Origin: Brumimicrobium aurantiacum
GTDB lineage: Bacteria; Bacteroidota; Bacteroidia; Flavobacteriales_D; Crocinitomicaceae
Assembly (NCBI RefSeq): GCF_003402975.1
Contig: NZ_QURB01000002.1
Location: forward strand, 62,001 to 126,000
DNA: 64,000 bases
Direction of reading: 5' to 3'
The translations under genes were made by a program, and so were the position numbers. The notes beneath the pieces are model-generated. The model saw nothing but the letters and a program-made list of their open reading frames with translations, searched no databases and was not told the origin of the DNA. Below are positions 34,776-43,959 of this stretch, piece after piece. Each line of letters starts with the position of its first letter. Positions within the stretch are counted from its first letter, which is position 1.

Positions 34776-35735
34776 TTATTTGAATGTAGCGATAATTTTA
34801 TCTGCTAATTCAGTTCCGATTCTACCTTGTGCTTCTGTTGTTGCCGCTCCAATGTGCGGAGTGTTTGCAATTTTTTCATTTTCTAATAAATCAACTCTTG
34901 GAGTAGGCTCTTTTTCAAATACATCTAAAGATGCTGCAGCCACTTTTCCACTTTCTAAAGCTTTCAATAAATCATCTTCATCAATTACACCTCCACGTGC
35001 AACGTTGATGATTCTAACTCCATCTTTCATTATTTTGAATTCCTCACTTGTGATAACAGATTTCCCATCTGCTGGTTTAGGAACATTCATGGTAATGAAA
35101 TCTGCTTTTGGTAAAGCTGCTTTAAGGTCTGTTGTTGTAGTAATTGTACTCACAACCTCACCAACACCTTCAATTTGAATAGGAACCTCGATGTCTTCTT
35201 CTTGAAGAGAAACACCAATAACTTTCATTCCAACACCTAATGCATAACTAGCAAGTGCCTGACCGATTCTACCAAAACCGATAATCAAAAGTGTTTTACC
35301 TCTTAATTCAACTCCTTTACTGTATTTCTTCTTTAGACTTTTAAATTCAGAATGTCCATTTTTAGGCATTTCTTTATAAGAATCATAAGTTGAACGCGCC
35401 AAGGTAAACATTGAAGCCATTGCTAATTCAGCAACTGATTGTGAAGAGGCTGCAGGTGTATTTTCAACAGTCAATCCTTTCTCACGTGCATATTCAACAT
35501 CAATATTGTCCATTCCAACACCACCACGTCCAATAAATTTCAAATTAGGACATGCATCAATGAGGTCTTTTCTAACAGTTGTTGCAGAACGAACAAGTAA
35601 TCCAACATAGTTCTCCTTGTTTATTGTGTCAATAAGCTCGTCTTGTTTAACGTGCTCAGTAACAACAGTAAATCCTGCTTTTTCTAATTTCTCTATACCT
35701 TCTGACGAAACTCCGTCGTTTGCTAATATTTTCAT
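34776..35735 (-). CDS. serA: D-3-phosphoglycerate dehydrogenase (short form)
   Basis: 319 residues of a D-2-hydroxyacid dehydrogenase without the C-terminal ACT domain. The NAD-binding IIGFGRIGQALA, the catalytic-Arg block NVARGGVIDEDDL, and the Glu and His in FEKEP and NTPHIGAAT are all present. It oxidises 3-phosphoglycerate to 3-phosphohydroxypyruvate, the first step of serine synthesis. The assignment rests on the neighbour: serC lies 13 bases upstream in the same operon. The missing ACT domain suggests it is not feedback-inhibited by serine in the usual way. Confidence 0.9.
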   Translation of the reverse strand: MKILANDGVSSEGIEKLEKAGFTVVTEHVKQDELIDTINKENYVGLLVRSATTVRKDLIDACPNLKFIGRGGVGMDNIDVEYAREKGLTVENTPAASSQSVAELAMASMFTLARSTYDSYKEMPKNGHSEFKSLKKKYSKGVELRGKTLLIIGFGRIGQALASYALGVGMKVIGVSLQEEDIEVPIQIEGVGEVVSTITTTTDLKAALPKADFITMNVPKPADGKSVITSEEFKIMKDGVRIINVARGGVIDEDDLLKALESGKVAAASLDVFEKEPTPRVDLLENEKIANTPHIGAATTEAQGRIGTELADKIIATFK

Positions 35736-35748
35736 TTAACTAATAATT

Positions 35749-36798
35749 TTATAATGCTTTCATTATTTCAACCAATGCTTTAACGCTTTCAATTTCTAAT
35801 GCATTGTACATTGAAGCTCTGTATCCACCAACTGATCTGTGACCTTTTAAACCTACAATGTTACCATCATTCCAAAGTTGATCAAAACGTTCTTTTTTGC
35901 TGTCATCTGTTAATCTAAATGTAACGTTCATTAAGGAACGGTCTTTTACTTCCGTTGTTCCTTCGAAGTTTGGATTGTTGTCAATTTCATTATACAACAA
36001 TTCAGCTTTTTCTTCATTTCTTTTGGCAATGGCATCAACACCACCATTCTTGATCATGTATTTCAAGTTTAAGTTTGCTACATATACTGAAAATACTGGT
36101 GGAGTATTGAACATACTGTCCTTTTTAGCATGAACTTGAAGATCTAAATAGGTTGGGATATCTAAAGTAGATTTTCCTAAAACGCTGTCTTTTACAATGT
36201 ATAAAGTTGAACCTGCTGGACCTAAGTTTTTCTGAGCTCCTGCATAAATTAGATCAAATTTAGAAACATCAATTGGTTGTGAGAATATATCAGATGACAT
36301 ATCACAAATCAATGGAATGTTTGTTTCTGGAATAGATTTAAATTGTGTTCCAGCTATCGTATTATTTGATGTATAGTGGATGAAGTCTAAATCTTCTGGA
36401 ATATCATTTAATTCAGGAATGTAATTGAATCCTTTATCTTCTGAAGAAGCAATTTCGATTACTTCCAATCCAGCATTTTTTCCTTCCTTAACTGCTTTAG
36501 TTGACCAAGTACCAGTATTTACATAACCTGCTTTTTTATTTTTTCCAGCAAAATTATACGCTGAAATTAAAAAACCAAGACTTGCACCACCTTGTAGAAA
36601 AAGTACCGTGTATCCTTCAGGTACATTTAAGGCCTTTTTCACATTTTCACGGGCTTCTTCCATAACTTTTACGAAATCTGCACTTCTATGTGATACTTCC
36701 AAAATTGATAATCCGTTGAAATCGAGTACTGCCGCTGCAGCATCTTTAAAGACCTCTTGAGGTAAAATACATGGTCCTGCTCCAAAATTATGTTTCAT
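35749..36798 (-). CDS. serC: Phosphoserine aminotransferase
   Basis: 349 residues, normal length. The start MKHNFGAGPCILP is diagnostic, with SHRSADF and the PLP-lysine segment YAGAQKNLGPAG further on. It converts 3-phosphohydroxypyruvate and glutamate to phosphoserine and 2-oxoglutarate. It is the first gene of the serC-serA operon. No good -7 box was found; ACATATTTG in the upstream gap is one base off the consensus. Confidence 0.96.
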   Translation of the reverse strand: MKHNFGAGPCILPQEVFKDAAAAVLDFNGLSILEVSHRSADFVKVMEEARENVKKALNVPEGYTVLFLQGGASLGFLISAYNFAGKNKKAGYVNTGTWSTKAVKEGKNAGLEVIEIASSEDKGFNYIPELNDIPEDLDFIHYTSNNTIAGTQFKSIPETNIPLICDMSSDIFSQPIDVSKFDLIYAGAQKNLGPAGSTLYIVKDSVLGKSTLDIPTYLDLQVHAKKDSMFNTPPVFSVYVANLNLKYMIKNGGVDAIAKRNEEKAELLYNEIDNNPNFEGTTEVKDRSLMNVTFRLTDDSKKERFDQLWNDGNIVGLKGHRSVGGYRASMYNALEIESVKALVEIMKAL

Positions 36799-36880
36799 AA
36801 TACTTTTTTTTACAAATATGTTAATAAATCATCGAATTACTCGTGATTTTACGATTAAAATAAAATGAATTTTTAAATAA

Positions 36881-36909
36881 AAAGAGCCGACACTTTGGTC
36901 GACTCTTGA
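36881..36909 (-). terminator. Terminator of the THX gene
   Basis: On the minus strand AAGAGTCGAC, a short loop and GTCGGCTCTTTTT make a stem with a one-base bulge and a T run, just past the stop at 36926. Confidence 0.75.
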
Positions 36910-36925
36910 TAGATTATATGAATGT

Positions 36926-37222
36926 TTATTCTTCTGCTTTCTTTTTAGTCGTTTTCTTTTTTGGCTTTTCTTCTTTTTTTGCTGAAGTTTTAGTCTTGGC
37001 AGTAGTTTTAGCAGCTGTAGTTTTCTTTTTTACAGGCGCCTTTGCTTCTTTTTTCTTGGTTGCTTTTTTCTTGTCTTCAGACTTTGCTGCCGTTGTAATT
37101 TTAGGTTCCTTGGGTTGCGTTCCTGTAATTTGAATTCCTGTACCAGATTTTCTTGGTCTGGTTTTACCATATGAACCTCTAAATCGTTTTCCTTTTGCTG
37201 TTTTTACATCACCTCTTCCCAT
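36926..37222 (-). CDS. Ribosomal protein THX-like, with long Lys/Ala tail
   Basis: 98 residues. The first ~27 residues (MGRGDVKTAKGKRFRGSYGK, then TRPRKSG) match the small-subunit protein THX (bTHX), which is normally only some 25-45 residues long. The rest is a low-complexity basic tail of Lys, Ala and Thr (KKKATKKKEAKAPVKKK, TAAKTTAKTKTSAKK) that resembles histone H1-like tails. A bound position in the 30S head is expected from the family; what the tail does is unknown. It has its own terminator. Confidence 0.85.
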   Translation of the reverse strand: MGRGDVKTAKGKRFRGSYGKTRPRKSGTGIQITGTQPKEPKITTAAKSEDKKKATKKKEAKAPVKKKTTAAKTTAKTKTSAKKEEKPKKKTTKKKAEE

Positions 37223-37295
37223 GTTCTAAAAAATTTTTAGTTTGTTTGCTAAATGTAAGAATTTTAGACTAATAAAAAGAATTTTTGTGGAGTTT

Positions 37296-37979
37296 TTAGA
37301 GCTCTCCTTCTTTTATCCGACGGATGAAATCTTTAATAACATTGTCTGGATTCCTGATGATGTTTTTACACCATTCAATTTTTAAGGCCGTTTGTTCTTC
37401 CTTGGTTAATTTCCAATTTAGCCCTTCCATATTTTCTAATCTGGTACGAATGGTATTCATGGTGAGTGCTGCAGAAACTGAAATATTAAAACTTTCTGTA
37501 AATCCAACCATAGGTATTTTGACATAATAATCAGCCAAATCTAAAGCCTTCTCAGAAAGTCCTGTTTGCTCTGTTCCAAAAACAAAAGCAATTGGTTCAT
37601 CCAAAGGAACATTATTGATGGTGTAAGCGTCTGTATGTGGAGTAGTGGCAGCAATTTTATAACCTTTCTCCTTTAAAGTTGTAATACATGTCGTGGTTGG
37701 ATATAAAATATCAGTATAGTGATGATGGTCTACCCATTGTCCCGCACCTAAAGCTATGTCACGATTAACATTGAATTTATTGTCTTGTTCAATGATGTGT
37801 AAATCCTGTATTCCAAAACAATCACAACTTCTCATTACAGCACTCGCATTGTGTTCTTGAAATAAGTTCTCTACAGCTACGGTAGCATATCTTGTTCTTT
37901 CAGCAGCAATTCGTTCAAATTTTTCAACTTTTTCTGGTGTGATAATTTGATATAAAGCCTCTAGTAATTTCTCTTGCAT
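37296..37979 (-). CDS. trmH: SPOUT-family RNA 2'-O-methyltransferase, TrmH-like
   Basis: 227 residues with the three SpoU motifs: HNASAVMRSCDCFG, FVFGTEQTGLS and IPMVGFTESFNISVSAA. The length and the C-terminal helical tail suit TrmH, which methylates the 2'-OH of G18 in tRNA; rRNA-directed relatives cannot be fully excluded. It lies just past the HU terminator, so it likely has its own promoter in a short gap or relies on read-through. Confidence 0.88.
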   Translation of the reverse strand: MQEKLLEALYQIITPEKVEKFERIAAERTRYATVAVENLFQEHNASAVMRSCDCFGIQDLHIIEQDNKFNVNRDIALGAGQWVDHHHYTDILYPTTTCITTLKEKGYKIAATTPHTDAYTINNVPLDEPIAFVFGTEQTGLSEKALDLADYYVKIPMVGFTESFNISVSAALTMNTIRTRLENMEGLNWKLTKEEQTALKIEWCKNIIRNPDNVIKDFIRRIKEGEL

Positions 37980-37995
37980 TGATAAATGTATTAAA

Positions 37996-38024
37996 CAAAA
38001 AAAAAGGGAGCTTTAGAGGCTCCC
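37996..38024 (-). terminator. Terminator of the HU gene
   Basis: On the minus strand GGGAGC-CTCTAAA-GCTCCC followed by a run of nine or more T, about 25 bases past the HU stop. Confidence 0.85.
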
Positions 38025-38049
38025 AACAATTTTTTTAAAGAAATTGCTC

Positions 38050-38322
38050 CTAGTTAACTGCAGAAGCCAATTCAGAACCAGCTTTAAATTTAACTACATT
38101 TTTAGCTGCAATTTGGATTTCTTTACCTGTTTGAGGGTTTCTTCCAGTTCTAGCTGCACGCTTAGATATAGAGAATGAACCAAATCCGATTAAAGATAAA
38201 CGGTCACCGTCTTTTAAACATCCAGTTGTTGCGTTAATAAATGCGTCTAAAGCCTTTTTTGAGTCTGCTTTTGACAATCCAGCTTCTGAAGCCATTGCTT
38301 CGATCAATTCTGCTTTGTTCAT
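38050..38322 (-). CDS. HU-family DNA-binding protein
   Basis: 90 residues, the classic size. It opens MNKAELIEAMA and contains GFGSFSISKRAARTGRNPQTG, the beta-arm with the DNA-intercalating proline. It binds and bends DNA as a dimer and organises the nucleoid. Single-gene transcript with a strong promoter (38361-38390) and a strong terminator, which suits an abundant protein. Confidence 0.96.
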   Translation of the reverse strand: MNKAELIEAMASEAGLSKADSKKALDAFINATTGCLKDGDRLSLIGFGSFSISKRAARTGRNPQTGKEIQIAAKNVVKFKAGSELASAVN

Positions 38323-38623
38323 AGTTATGGTTTTTTTATTTGTAAAAAATTATACTCCAACAAATATAGCGGAATATCCACTACTCACAAGTGTTTCAGA
38401 AAAAAAAATCAAAGAATACACAAAAAAAATCATGAAAATTTGGGGGTAAATAGCGCTAAACGCCTTTGTTTTTGATGTTTAGCGCTGTTTTATTGCTTTG
38501 TAATGTTTTTGTTAAGTGTTTAAAATCAGCTGTTTATGCTTGTTCACTTTTTGCTTCTGATTCAATTTTACTTTTTTTGTGAATTCTCAGTAGATTTTTT
38601 GAAAAAAAACTCGGTTTTATGGG
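38323..38623. other. Gap upstream of HU with promoter and a 10-bp palindrome
   Basis: Apart from the HU promoter (38361-38390), this 301-base gap holds a perfect inverted repeat AGCGCTAAAC (38452-38461) / GTTTAGCGCT (38477-38486). It lacks a strong T run on either side, so it is a weak terminator for fmt or a protein-binding site. No gene is seen. Confidence 0.6.
38361..38390 (-). promoter_or_regulatory. Promoter of the HU gene
   Basis: Minus-strand TTG (38390-38388), a 19-base spacer and TATATTTG (38368-38361); the start codon is 39 bases downstream. Confidence 0.72.
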
Positions 38624-39583
38624 CTATTCAGTGATAATCTGCCATTCATCTACTGGAAATCCAGCTAAAAATGACTTCGCGTCTAGGCGTTTTTTACCTT
38701 GTAATTGAACTTCTTTTAAGTCCAAAGCTCCATTGGGTGTCGTTAACAATAGCTTTTTTTCTTCCTTTATTAGTTTTAAAGGCTTACCATTTTCACTATT
38801 TACGACTTCCGAAGAGAAGATTTTTAAGGTTTTCTCTTCTTTACTTTCAATGTGCTGTAATTTAATCCAAGCTGTAGGGTAGGGAGACATACCACGAATG
38901 AAATTGTGTATTTTGACAATCGCTTGATCTAAATCTAATAAACAATCTTGTTTCGATATTTTAGGAGCCAGTTTTAAATCTTTCTCAGATTGTGGTTGTG
39001 GATTGGCTTCTCCTTTACGAATCATTTCTACCGTATCAACAACTGTTTGTGCACCTAAAACCATCATCCTATCATGTAGTTGACCTGCCGTTTCATTTTC
39101 TCCTATGGTCATGGTATCATGCTTTAAAATCTCTCCAGTGTCAATTTTTTCATCAATAAAGAAGGTAGTAACACCTGTTTCGGTTTCTCCATTGATTACA
39201 GCCCAGTTGATTGGAGCTGCACCTCTATATTGTGGCAATAATGATCCATGAAGGTTGAAAGTACCCATTGCCGGTATTTTCCAAACTATTTCAGGTAGCA
39301 TTCTAAAGGCCACAACAATGAATAAATCAGCTTTGCATTGTTTTAACTCTTCAATAAATGATTCGTCTTTTAAGGATGTTGGCTGTAAAACAGGTAAATC
39401 ATTTGCGATCGCACATTCTTTTACGGCACTTCCTTTTAATTTTCTACCTCTTCCTGCTGGTCGATCTGGTGCAGTTACAACAGCTTTGATATTGTATTCT
39501 TCCTTAATAAGCTTTTCTAAAATGGTTACAGCAAACTCAGGTGTCCCCATAAAAACGATATTCAAATCTTTCTTTTCTTTCAT
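38624..39583 (-). CDS. fmt: Methionyl-tRNA formyltransferase
   Basis: 319 residues, normal length. The N-terminal IVFMGTPEFA and the folate-binding/catalytic region HGSLLPQYRGAAPINWA ... GETETGVT are diagnostic, and the C-terminal OB-like domain is present. It formylates Met-tRNA for translation initiation. The start directly abuts the stop of the MATE transporter gene with no gap, so the two are co-transcribed. Confidence 0.96.
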   Translation of the reverse strand: MKEKKDLNIVFMGTPEFAVTILEKLIKEEYNIKAVVTAPDRPAGRGRKLKGSAVKECAIANDLPVLQPTSLKDESFIEELKQCKADLFIVVAFRMLPEIVWKIPAMGTFNLHGSLLPQYRGAAPINWAVINGETETGVTTFFIDEKIDTGEILKHDTMTIGENETAGQLHDRMMVLGAQTVVDTVEMIRKGEANPQPQSEKDLKLAPKISKQDCLLDLDQAIVKIHNFIRGMSPYPTAWIKLQHIESKEEKTLKIFSSEVVNSENGKPLKLIKEEKKLLLTTPNGALDLKEVQLQGKKRLDAKSFLAGFPVDEWQIITE

Positions 39584-40915
39584 TTAGTACTCTTTTTTAC
39601 GCCAATTAAATATAGACAAATATAATATTGATAATCCTCCTAAGGTTATGAAATAGAGGTATTCTACAGTCCAAATGGCTGAAATACTCCATTCCCAAAC
39701 TTTAATCGTGAAATAAGCATAAAGAATATAACCGATCATTGCTATTATTTCAATAAGAAGTGTGATTCTCGTGTTTCCAGAACCATTGATGGCTTGAAAA
39801 TAGGGGGTACATACTCCAAAAATAATGATGGAACCAAAAACGAGTCTTAAAATATATGCACTGTCTTTGATATAAGCTTCTTCTGGATTAATGATTGAAA
39901 TTAATGTTTCAGGATACAATAAGGCACCATGAAATATGGCCAACAGAAAAATTAATGTGAGGAACTGTATTCTTCGAATGATTTTAGGAATAATATAAGT
40001 TTCCTTATGGTCCATGTATTGCGCAATATAAGTTTTTGTGGTGGCTCCAAACCCGAAGATTGGTACAAAGGCTAAAAAGTAAATTGCACGAATGTTTTGT
40101 GAAACAGTTAGATCATAGGTACTCATCTGTTCTATCCAGATGAAAAAAACAGTCCAAGTAGCCAATGCGAAAAAGCCTTGGATTAATAAAGGAAGTCCTA
40201 CTTGAAATAGATTTCTTAAACTCAAAAGTGTCACTTGGAATTTAGAGAATATACCGTAAATGTGTCTTTCTTTAGAAGTAAATAAGAAAATCAATAAAAC
40301 CACAGTGGTTAATCCTTCTGATATCACAGAGGCAAGAGCGGCTCCTTCAACTCCTAAGGGCTCAATATTCCAAAAACCAAATATGAGTAAATAATCAAGA
40401 ATGATATTTGAAGCAGCAAAAAATGCAGTGCTGACCATGATTACCCATGTTTTTCCTGTGGCCATGAAAAAACTGTTTAAGGTGAGCATTAAAATTCCAA
40501 CAAAGAATCCGTAAGATCGAATGGAAAGAAAGTCTATTTGCTCTTGGGCTAATATTTTGTTCTTGGAAAAATCCATCAGTAAATCACCAATGTTGAACTG
40601 GATGAACAAAAAGAAAACCATTGCAAAACATGTGATAACGAATAAAGCAGATTGGAAAGTAGCGTTCAGCGCTTTTACTTTTGCTTGTCCTATTCTTCTG
40701 GCCATGATGATTTGTGCAGCGTCACCAAGACCTGTTAGTCCCATAAAGAGCGTAACATATATCAGTCCGGCATTTCCACTGGCGTCAAAGCTTATGGTGC
40801 TGTAACGACTCAAAAAAGAGGCGTCGGTAATCATTACGATAGATTGGATAAATGTTCCCAGCATCAGAGGTAATGCAACCTTTAGAATTTGTTTGTATGT
40901 AATGGATAATTGCAT
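39584..40915 (-). CDS. MATE family efflux transporter
   Basis: 443 residues with about twelve membrane helices and a two-fold repeat, beginning with YKQILKVALPLMLG, the usual first MATE helix. MARRIGQAKV in the first half and the matching region of the second half are family blocks. It would export drugs or organic cations with Na+ or H+. First gene of a pair with fmt. A -7 box (TATTTTTG, 40943-40936) lies 20 bases upstream without a well-placed -33 box. Confidence 0.92.
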   Translation of the reverse strand: MQLSITYKQILKVALPLMLGTFIQSIVMITDASFLSRYSTISFDASGNAGLIYVTLFMGLTGLGDAAQIIMARRIGQAKVKALNATFQSALFVITCFAMVFFLFIQFNIGDLLMDFSKNKILAQEQIDFLSIRSYGFFVGILMLTLNSFFMATGKTWVIMVSTAFFAASNIILDYLLIFGFWNIEPLGVEGAALASVISEGLTTVVLLIFLFTSKERHIYGIFSKFQVTLLSLRNLFQVGLPLLIQGFFALATWTVFFIWIEQMSTYDLTVSQNIRAIYFLAFVPIFGFGATTKTYIAQYMDHKETYIIPKIIRRIQFLTLIFLLAIFHGALLYPETLISIINPEEAYIKDSAYILRLVFGSIIIFGVCTPYFQAINGSGNTRITLLIEIIAMIGYILYAYFTIKVWEWSISAIWTVEYLYFITLGGLSILYLSIFNWRKKEY

Positions 40916-40935
40916 GTGTACTTCTCAATGTCTGG

Positions 40936-40943
40936 CAAAAATA
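40936..40943 (-). promoter_or_regulatory. Probable -7 box of the MATE-fmt operon
   Basis: Minus-strand TATTTTTG fits TAnnTTTG; no clear TTG at the expected distance. Confidence 0.4.
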
Positions 40944-41027
40944 ATCAATCGTTTTGTTGGACTATCGATTATTGTAAACAATAGTCTAAAATACTTTGAT
41001 TTGGATTGGATAAATATGTGGTTTCAT

Positions 41028-41058
41028 AAAAAAACCAGTACAAAATGCACTGGTTTTT
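41028..41058 (-). terminator. Terminator of the large T9SS protein gene
   Basis: AAAAACCAGT and ACTGGTTTTT pair across an 11-base loop, 22 bases past the stop at 41080. Confidence 0.82.
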
Positions 41059-41079
41059 CCATCATCAATTTTATTGATC

Positions 41080-43152
41080 TTATTCTTTTACAATTTTTTC
41101 TTGTTTGAGTATTTCTTCATTTGAAATCAATTGGACTGTATAAACTCCTGTTGACAAAGGATCCATTGTGAAAAGATATTCATTTAATCCTTTTTTGGCT
41201 GGTAAGGTTTCTAATCTTTTGACTAATTGTCCATTTGAATTATAAATCTCTAAATAAACCGTTTGTGGTTCTTCAATAGTAAATTGAATTGCAGCAAAAT
41301 CAGAAGTTGGGTTGGGGTAGATGCTCCCAGATGAGTTGGTATTTGGAGGGATAATATAGTTTAAGGTGTCTATACAACCTCGTGCATCTCTAACAATACA
41401 TTGAACAGTGTCATTTGTACATCCACCAATATATTGATTGTCTGAAGTGAAAGTTTCGTTGTTCCATGAGTATTCAAATGGTGCAACTCCACCTATTGTT
41501 GAAGCTTTTAAAGTTGTGTTACAAAGTTCGTAATTTTCAACTTCAAGTTTTACAACTAATCGGTTGGTGTCTGGACTATACAATTGTGTTAAGAATCCAG
41601 TGTTTCTATTGTTCACCATGACCATGTAACCAAATGAATAGATTTCTCCTGTATTGTATTTTCGTTGAAGTCCATAATAATCTCCCCATCTTTCATAGCT
41701 GCTACTTAAACGATTTACATAGTTTTCTCCTGCTTTGATTTCTAAAACCTCTGAATATTGTCGTTCATTATTACAATACACTGTTGAATTCCCAGGAAAG
41801 TCAGTAAAAGAAGAGTGGTTGAAAGCAATAATTACTTCGCGGTCACAAGCTTCATTTCCAGACCATGCAATATTAGGATAGCCAAAATCTTTCACTGGAT
41901 CACCGATTATGTTTGCTGTAACAGAAGGACCGTTGTAAATGTTTGAAACTACACCGTGATAAATCGCACTGAAACCTGTGTTTGGGTTAACGGTATTACT
42001 TACAAATTGAATTTCATCATCAATCAAAATTGCACCTAAAACTCGTGCATCATTGGTTTGTAATCCGTTAGTTGCATCAGAAGTATCAGTGTCCTGTTGT
42101 CTAGCATTTGGGGGAACGCCATAAGGTGTATCAGCTTTTAAAGCAGAAATATTTAAACTGCCTTCTGCGATTTCAACCATAAAAATAGAATCGTTTTGTA
42201 CATCAAAATTTCGGTTAGAAAGTAAATATTGAGTAGCCGTATTTCCATTTGCTCCAGTTACCAAGTGCAGATTTCTTAGGTAGTCACCATCATAAGTAAT
42301 ATTATCATATAACGAAGCTTGCATCGTTGTATCTCCAGAAAAAGCTTCAAATTTATCCATTTCCCAAATGATTGAACCGTCAAAACCTGTTTGCCATGGT
42401 TCGTTAGGAATAATCAAATTTGCCGAGAAATAAATTTTGTCATGTGTAACAGAAATTGTTGGAAAATCTGTCCATCTGTTGTTGTTTAATGGATTTCCTG
42501 GTAAATTATAAACATACCAAGGGTCACGTGGGTCGTTGGTCGAACTAAAACACATGATAACTTCACTTGTAGAAGGTTCATTATCTTTAAGTAAAGCTAA
42601 AATAAAGCGATCCATTTCTGGGTCATAAGCAAGTTTGGGATCGTAGTAATTACTTAATCCTAGTCCATCTACGAAGTGTCTTAAAGAAATGCTTTGATCT
42701 TCGAAAAGTGTGGTGTCAGTATTCATATCGTATGCCCAAACAGTGCTATTCATAGACAATAGAAGTACTCCATCATTAGAAACGGCTAAGGTATTATCAC
42801 TTGGAATACCTCCATAAACAGGATATTGTGTTCCATTATACCATCTTTTTGGAACCATCGAATCACCAACAATTGGTTGTGCAGTTGACTTTAAAAATGA
42901 AGCTTGACCTACACCTTTATAATTTTTATAAAAGTTTTTACTTTTTTGCTTTTGTCTTAATAAATAAGATTTTGCGGATGTTCCTCCAGGTGAGGGCATT
43001 TCCAAATTATTGACTTTTTCTTGAAAAGGTCCTTGGCCTTTGAATTCAGAAATTGTATTTGATTTTTTGATGCTAAAGTTAGACTTGTTATAGTCCTGAC
43101 TCCACAAAGAAATTGAAGTCAAAAAGGTAAAAATGAATACGGGTATTCGCAT
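41080..43152 (-). CDS. Large T9SS-secreted protein of unknown function
   Basis: 690 residues with a signal peptide (MRIPVFIFTFLTSISLWSQ). The long middle part is beta-rich with many Asn, Asp and aromatic residues and reads like a propeller-type fold (YDPEMDRFILALLKD, NRWTDFPTISVTHDKIYFS); no enzyme motif was spotted. A single SprB-like repeat (CNTTLKASTIGGVAPFEYSW) follows, then a type A sorting domain (SIYPNPTSDFAAIQF ... GVYTVQLIS). It is exported by the type IX system. Single gene with its own terminator. Confidence 0.88.
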   Translation of the reverse strand: MRIPVFIFTFLTSISLWSQDYNKSNFSIKKSNTISEFKGQGPFQEKVNNLEMPSPGGTSAKSYLLRQKQKSKNFYKNYKGVGQASFLKSTAQPIVGDSMVPKRWYNGTQYPVYGGIPSDNTLAVSNDGVLLLSMNSTVWAYDMNTDTTLFEDQSISLRHFVDGLGLSNYYDPKLAYDPEMDRFILALLKDNEPSTSEVIMCFSSTNDPRDPWYVYNLPGNPLNNNRWTDFPTISVTHDKIYFSANLIIPNEPWQTGFDGSIIWEMDKFEAFSGDTTMQASLYDNITYDGDYLRNLHLVTGANGNTATQYLLSNRNFDVQNDSIFMVEIAEGSLNISALKADTPYGVPPNARQQDTDTSDATNGLQTNDARVLGAILIDDEIQFVSNTVNPNTGFSAIYHGVVSNIYNGPSVTANIIGDPVKDFGYPNIAWSGNEACDREVIIAFNHSSFTDFPGNSTVYCNNERQYSEVLEIKAGENYVNRLSSSYERWGDYYGLQRKYNTGEIYSFGYMVMVNNRNTGFLTQLYSPDTNRLVVKLEVENYELCNTTLKASTIGGVAPFEYSWNNETFTSDNQYIGGCTNDTVQCIVRDARGCIDTLNYIIPPNTNSSGSIYPNPTSDFAAIQFTIEEPQTVYLEIYNSNGQLVKRLETLPAKKGLNEYLFTMDPLSTGVYTVQLISNEEILKQEKIVKE

Positions 43153-43270
43153 TGTTTAAGAATTTTAAATAAAAGTACATAATTTTTTTTGATAAAAAAG
43201 AAGTCGAACCATTAAGCAAGCTTTTGTAAAAGGAATAACTTTCTTGAGTGGGTCTTTATTTTATCTAATT

Positions 43271-43861
43271 TTACATCCAGTTTGGAATTACTTCATTGGG
43301 ATGAATTTCGACAACATCTCCGGGTTTCATATTGTCGATGGTGAAATTTCCTACAGAATACCGTACCAATCTTAATGTAGGAAAACCAACTGCGGCCGTC
43401 ATTTTTCTCACTTGTCGATTTTTTCCTTCTTTGAGTGTTAAGGAGATCCAACTGGTTGGAATTTCTTTTCTAAAACGGATAGGAACACTTCTTTCAGGCA
43501 AATCAGGTTCGTTTATTTTTTGGCATTTTGCTGTCGCAACTTGATGTTGTTTTCCATTGTGTTTTATCTTTATTTTGCCTTCACTTAATGCTTTACAAGC
43601 TGCTGGTGTGATGTCGTGATCCACTTGAACATAATATGTTTTAGTGAGTTTGTTTTTTGGGTCTAAAACTTTGTTTTTAAATTCATTATCGTTTGTGAGT
43701 AGAAGTAGTCCTTCACTTGTTTTGTCGAGTCGACCAATCGAATAAACATCTTTTGGGAAGTTATATAGATCACCTAAAAGACTAGCGTTTTCATCTCCTG
43801 TAAATTGGGAGAGCATATCGAAAGGTTTAAAAATAGCGAAGTAATATTTCTTCATGTTCAA
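43271..43861 (-). CDS. RsuA/RluE-family rRNA pseudouridine synthase
   Basis: 196 residues, without an S4 domain, as in RluE. The catalytic segment is SIGRLDKTSEGLLLLTND with the essential Asp, preceded by FKPFDMLSQF; GKNRQVRKMTAAVG is the second conserved block. It modifies 23S rRNA uridine (RluE acts on U2457 in E. coli; whether the same site is used here is not shown). A second Met two codons in (43855) is an equally good start. Single gene. Confidence 0.9.
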   Translation of the reverse strand: MNMKKYYFAIFKPFDMLSQFTGDENASLLGDLYNFPKDVYSIGRLDKTSEGLLLLTNDNEFKNKVLDPKNKLTKTYYVQVDHDITPAACKALSEGKIKIKHNGKQHQVATAKCQKINEPDLPERSVPIRFRKEIPTSWISLTLKEGKNRQVRKMTAAVGFPTLRLVRYSVGNFTIDNMKPGDVVEIHPNEVIPNWM

Positions 43862-43959
43862 TGATTTTTTTCAAAAATGTATAGAATTATTCGAAAAATC
43901 AAAGATGAAGTACTGCTAGTGCATGATTCTTTTCTATTTTTAGCAAAAAAGATAAAAAA

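Noticed and set aside
38452-38486. Perfect 10-bp inverted repeat as the fmt terminator
   Set aside because: There is no T run behind it on the minus strand, so it is only a weak terminator candidate; kept as a possible binding site.
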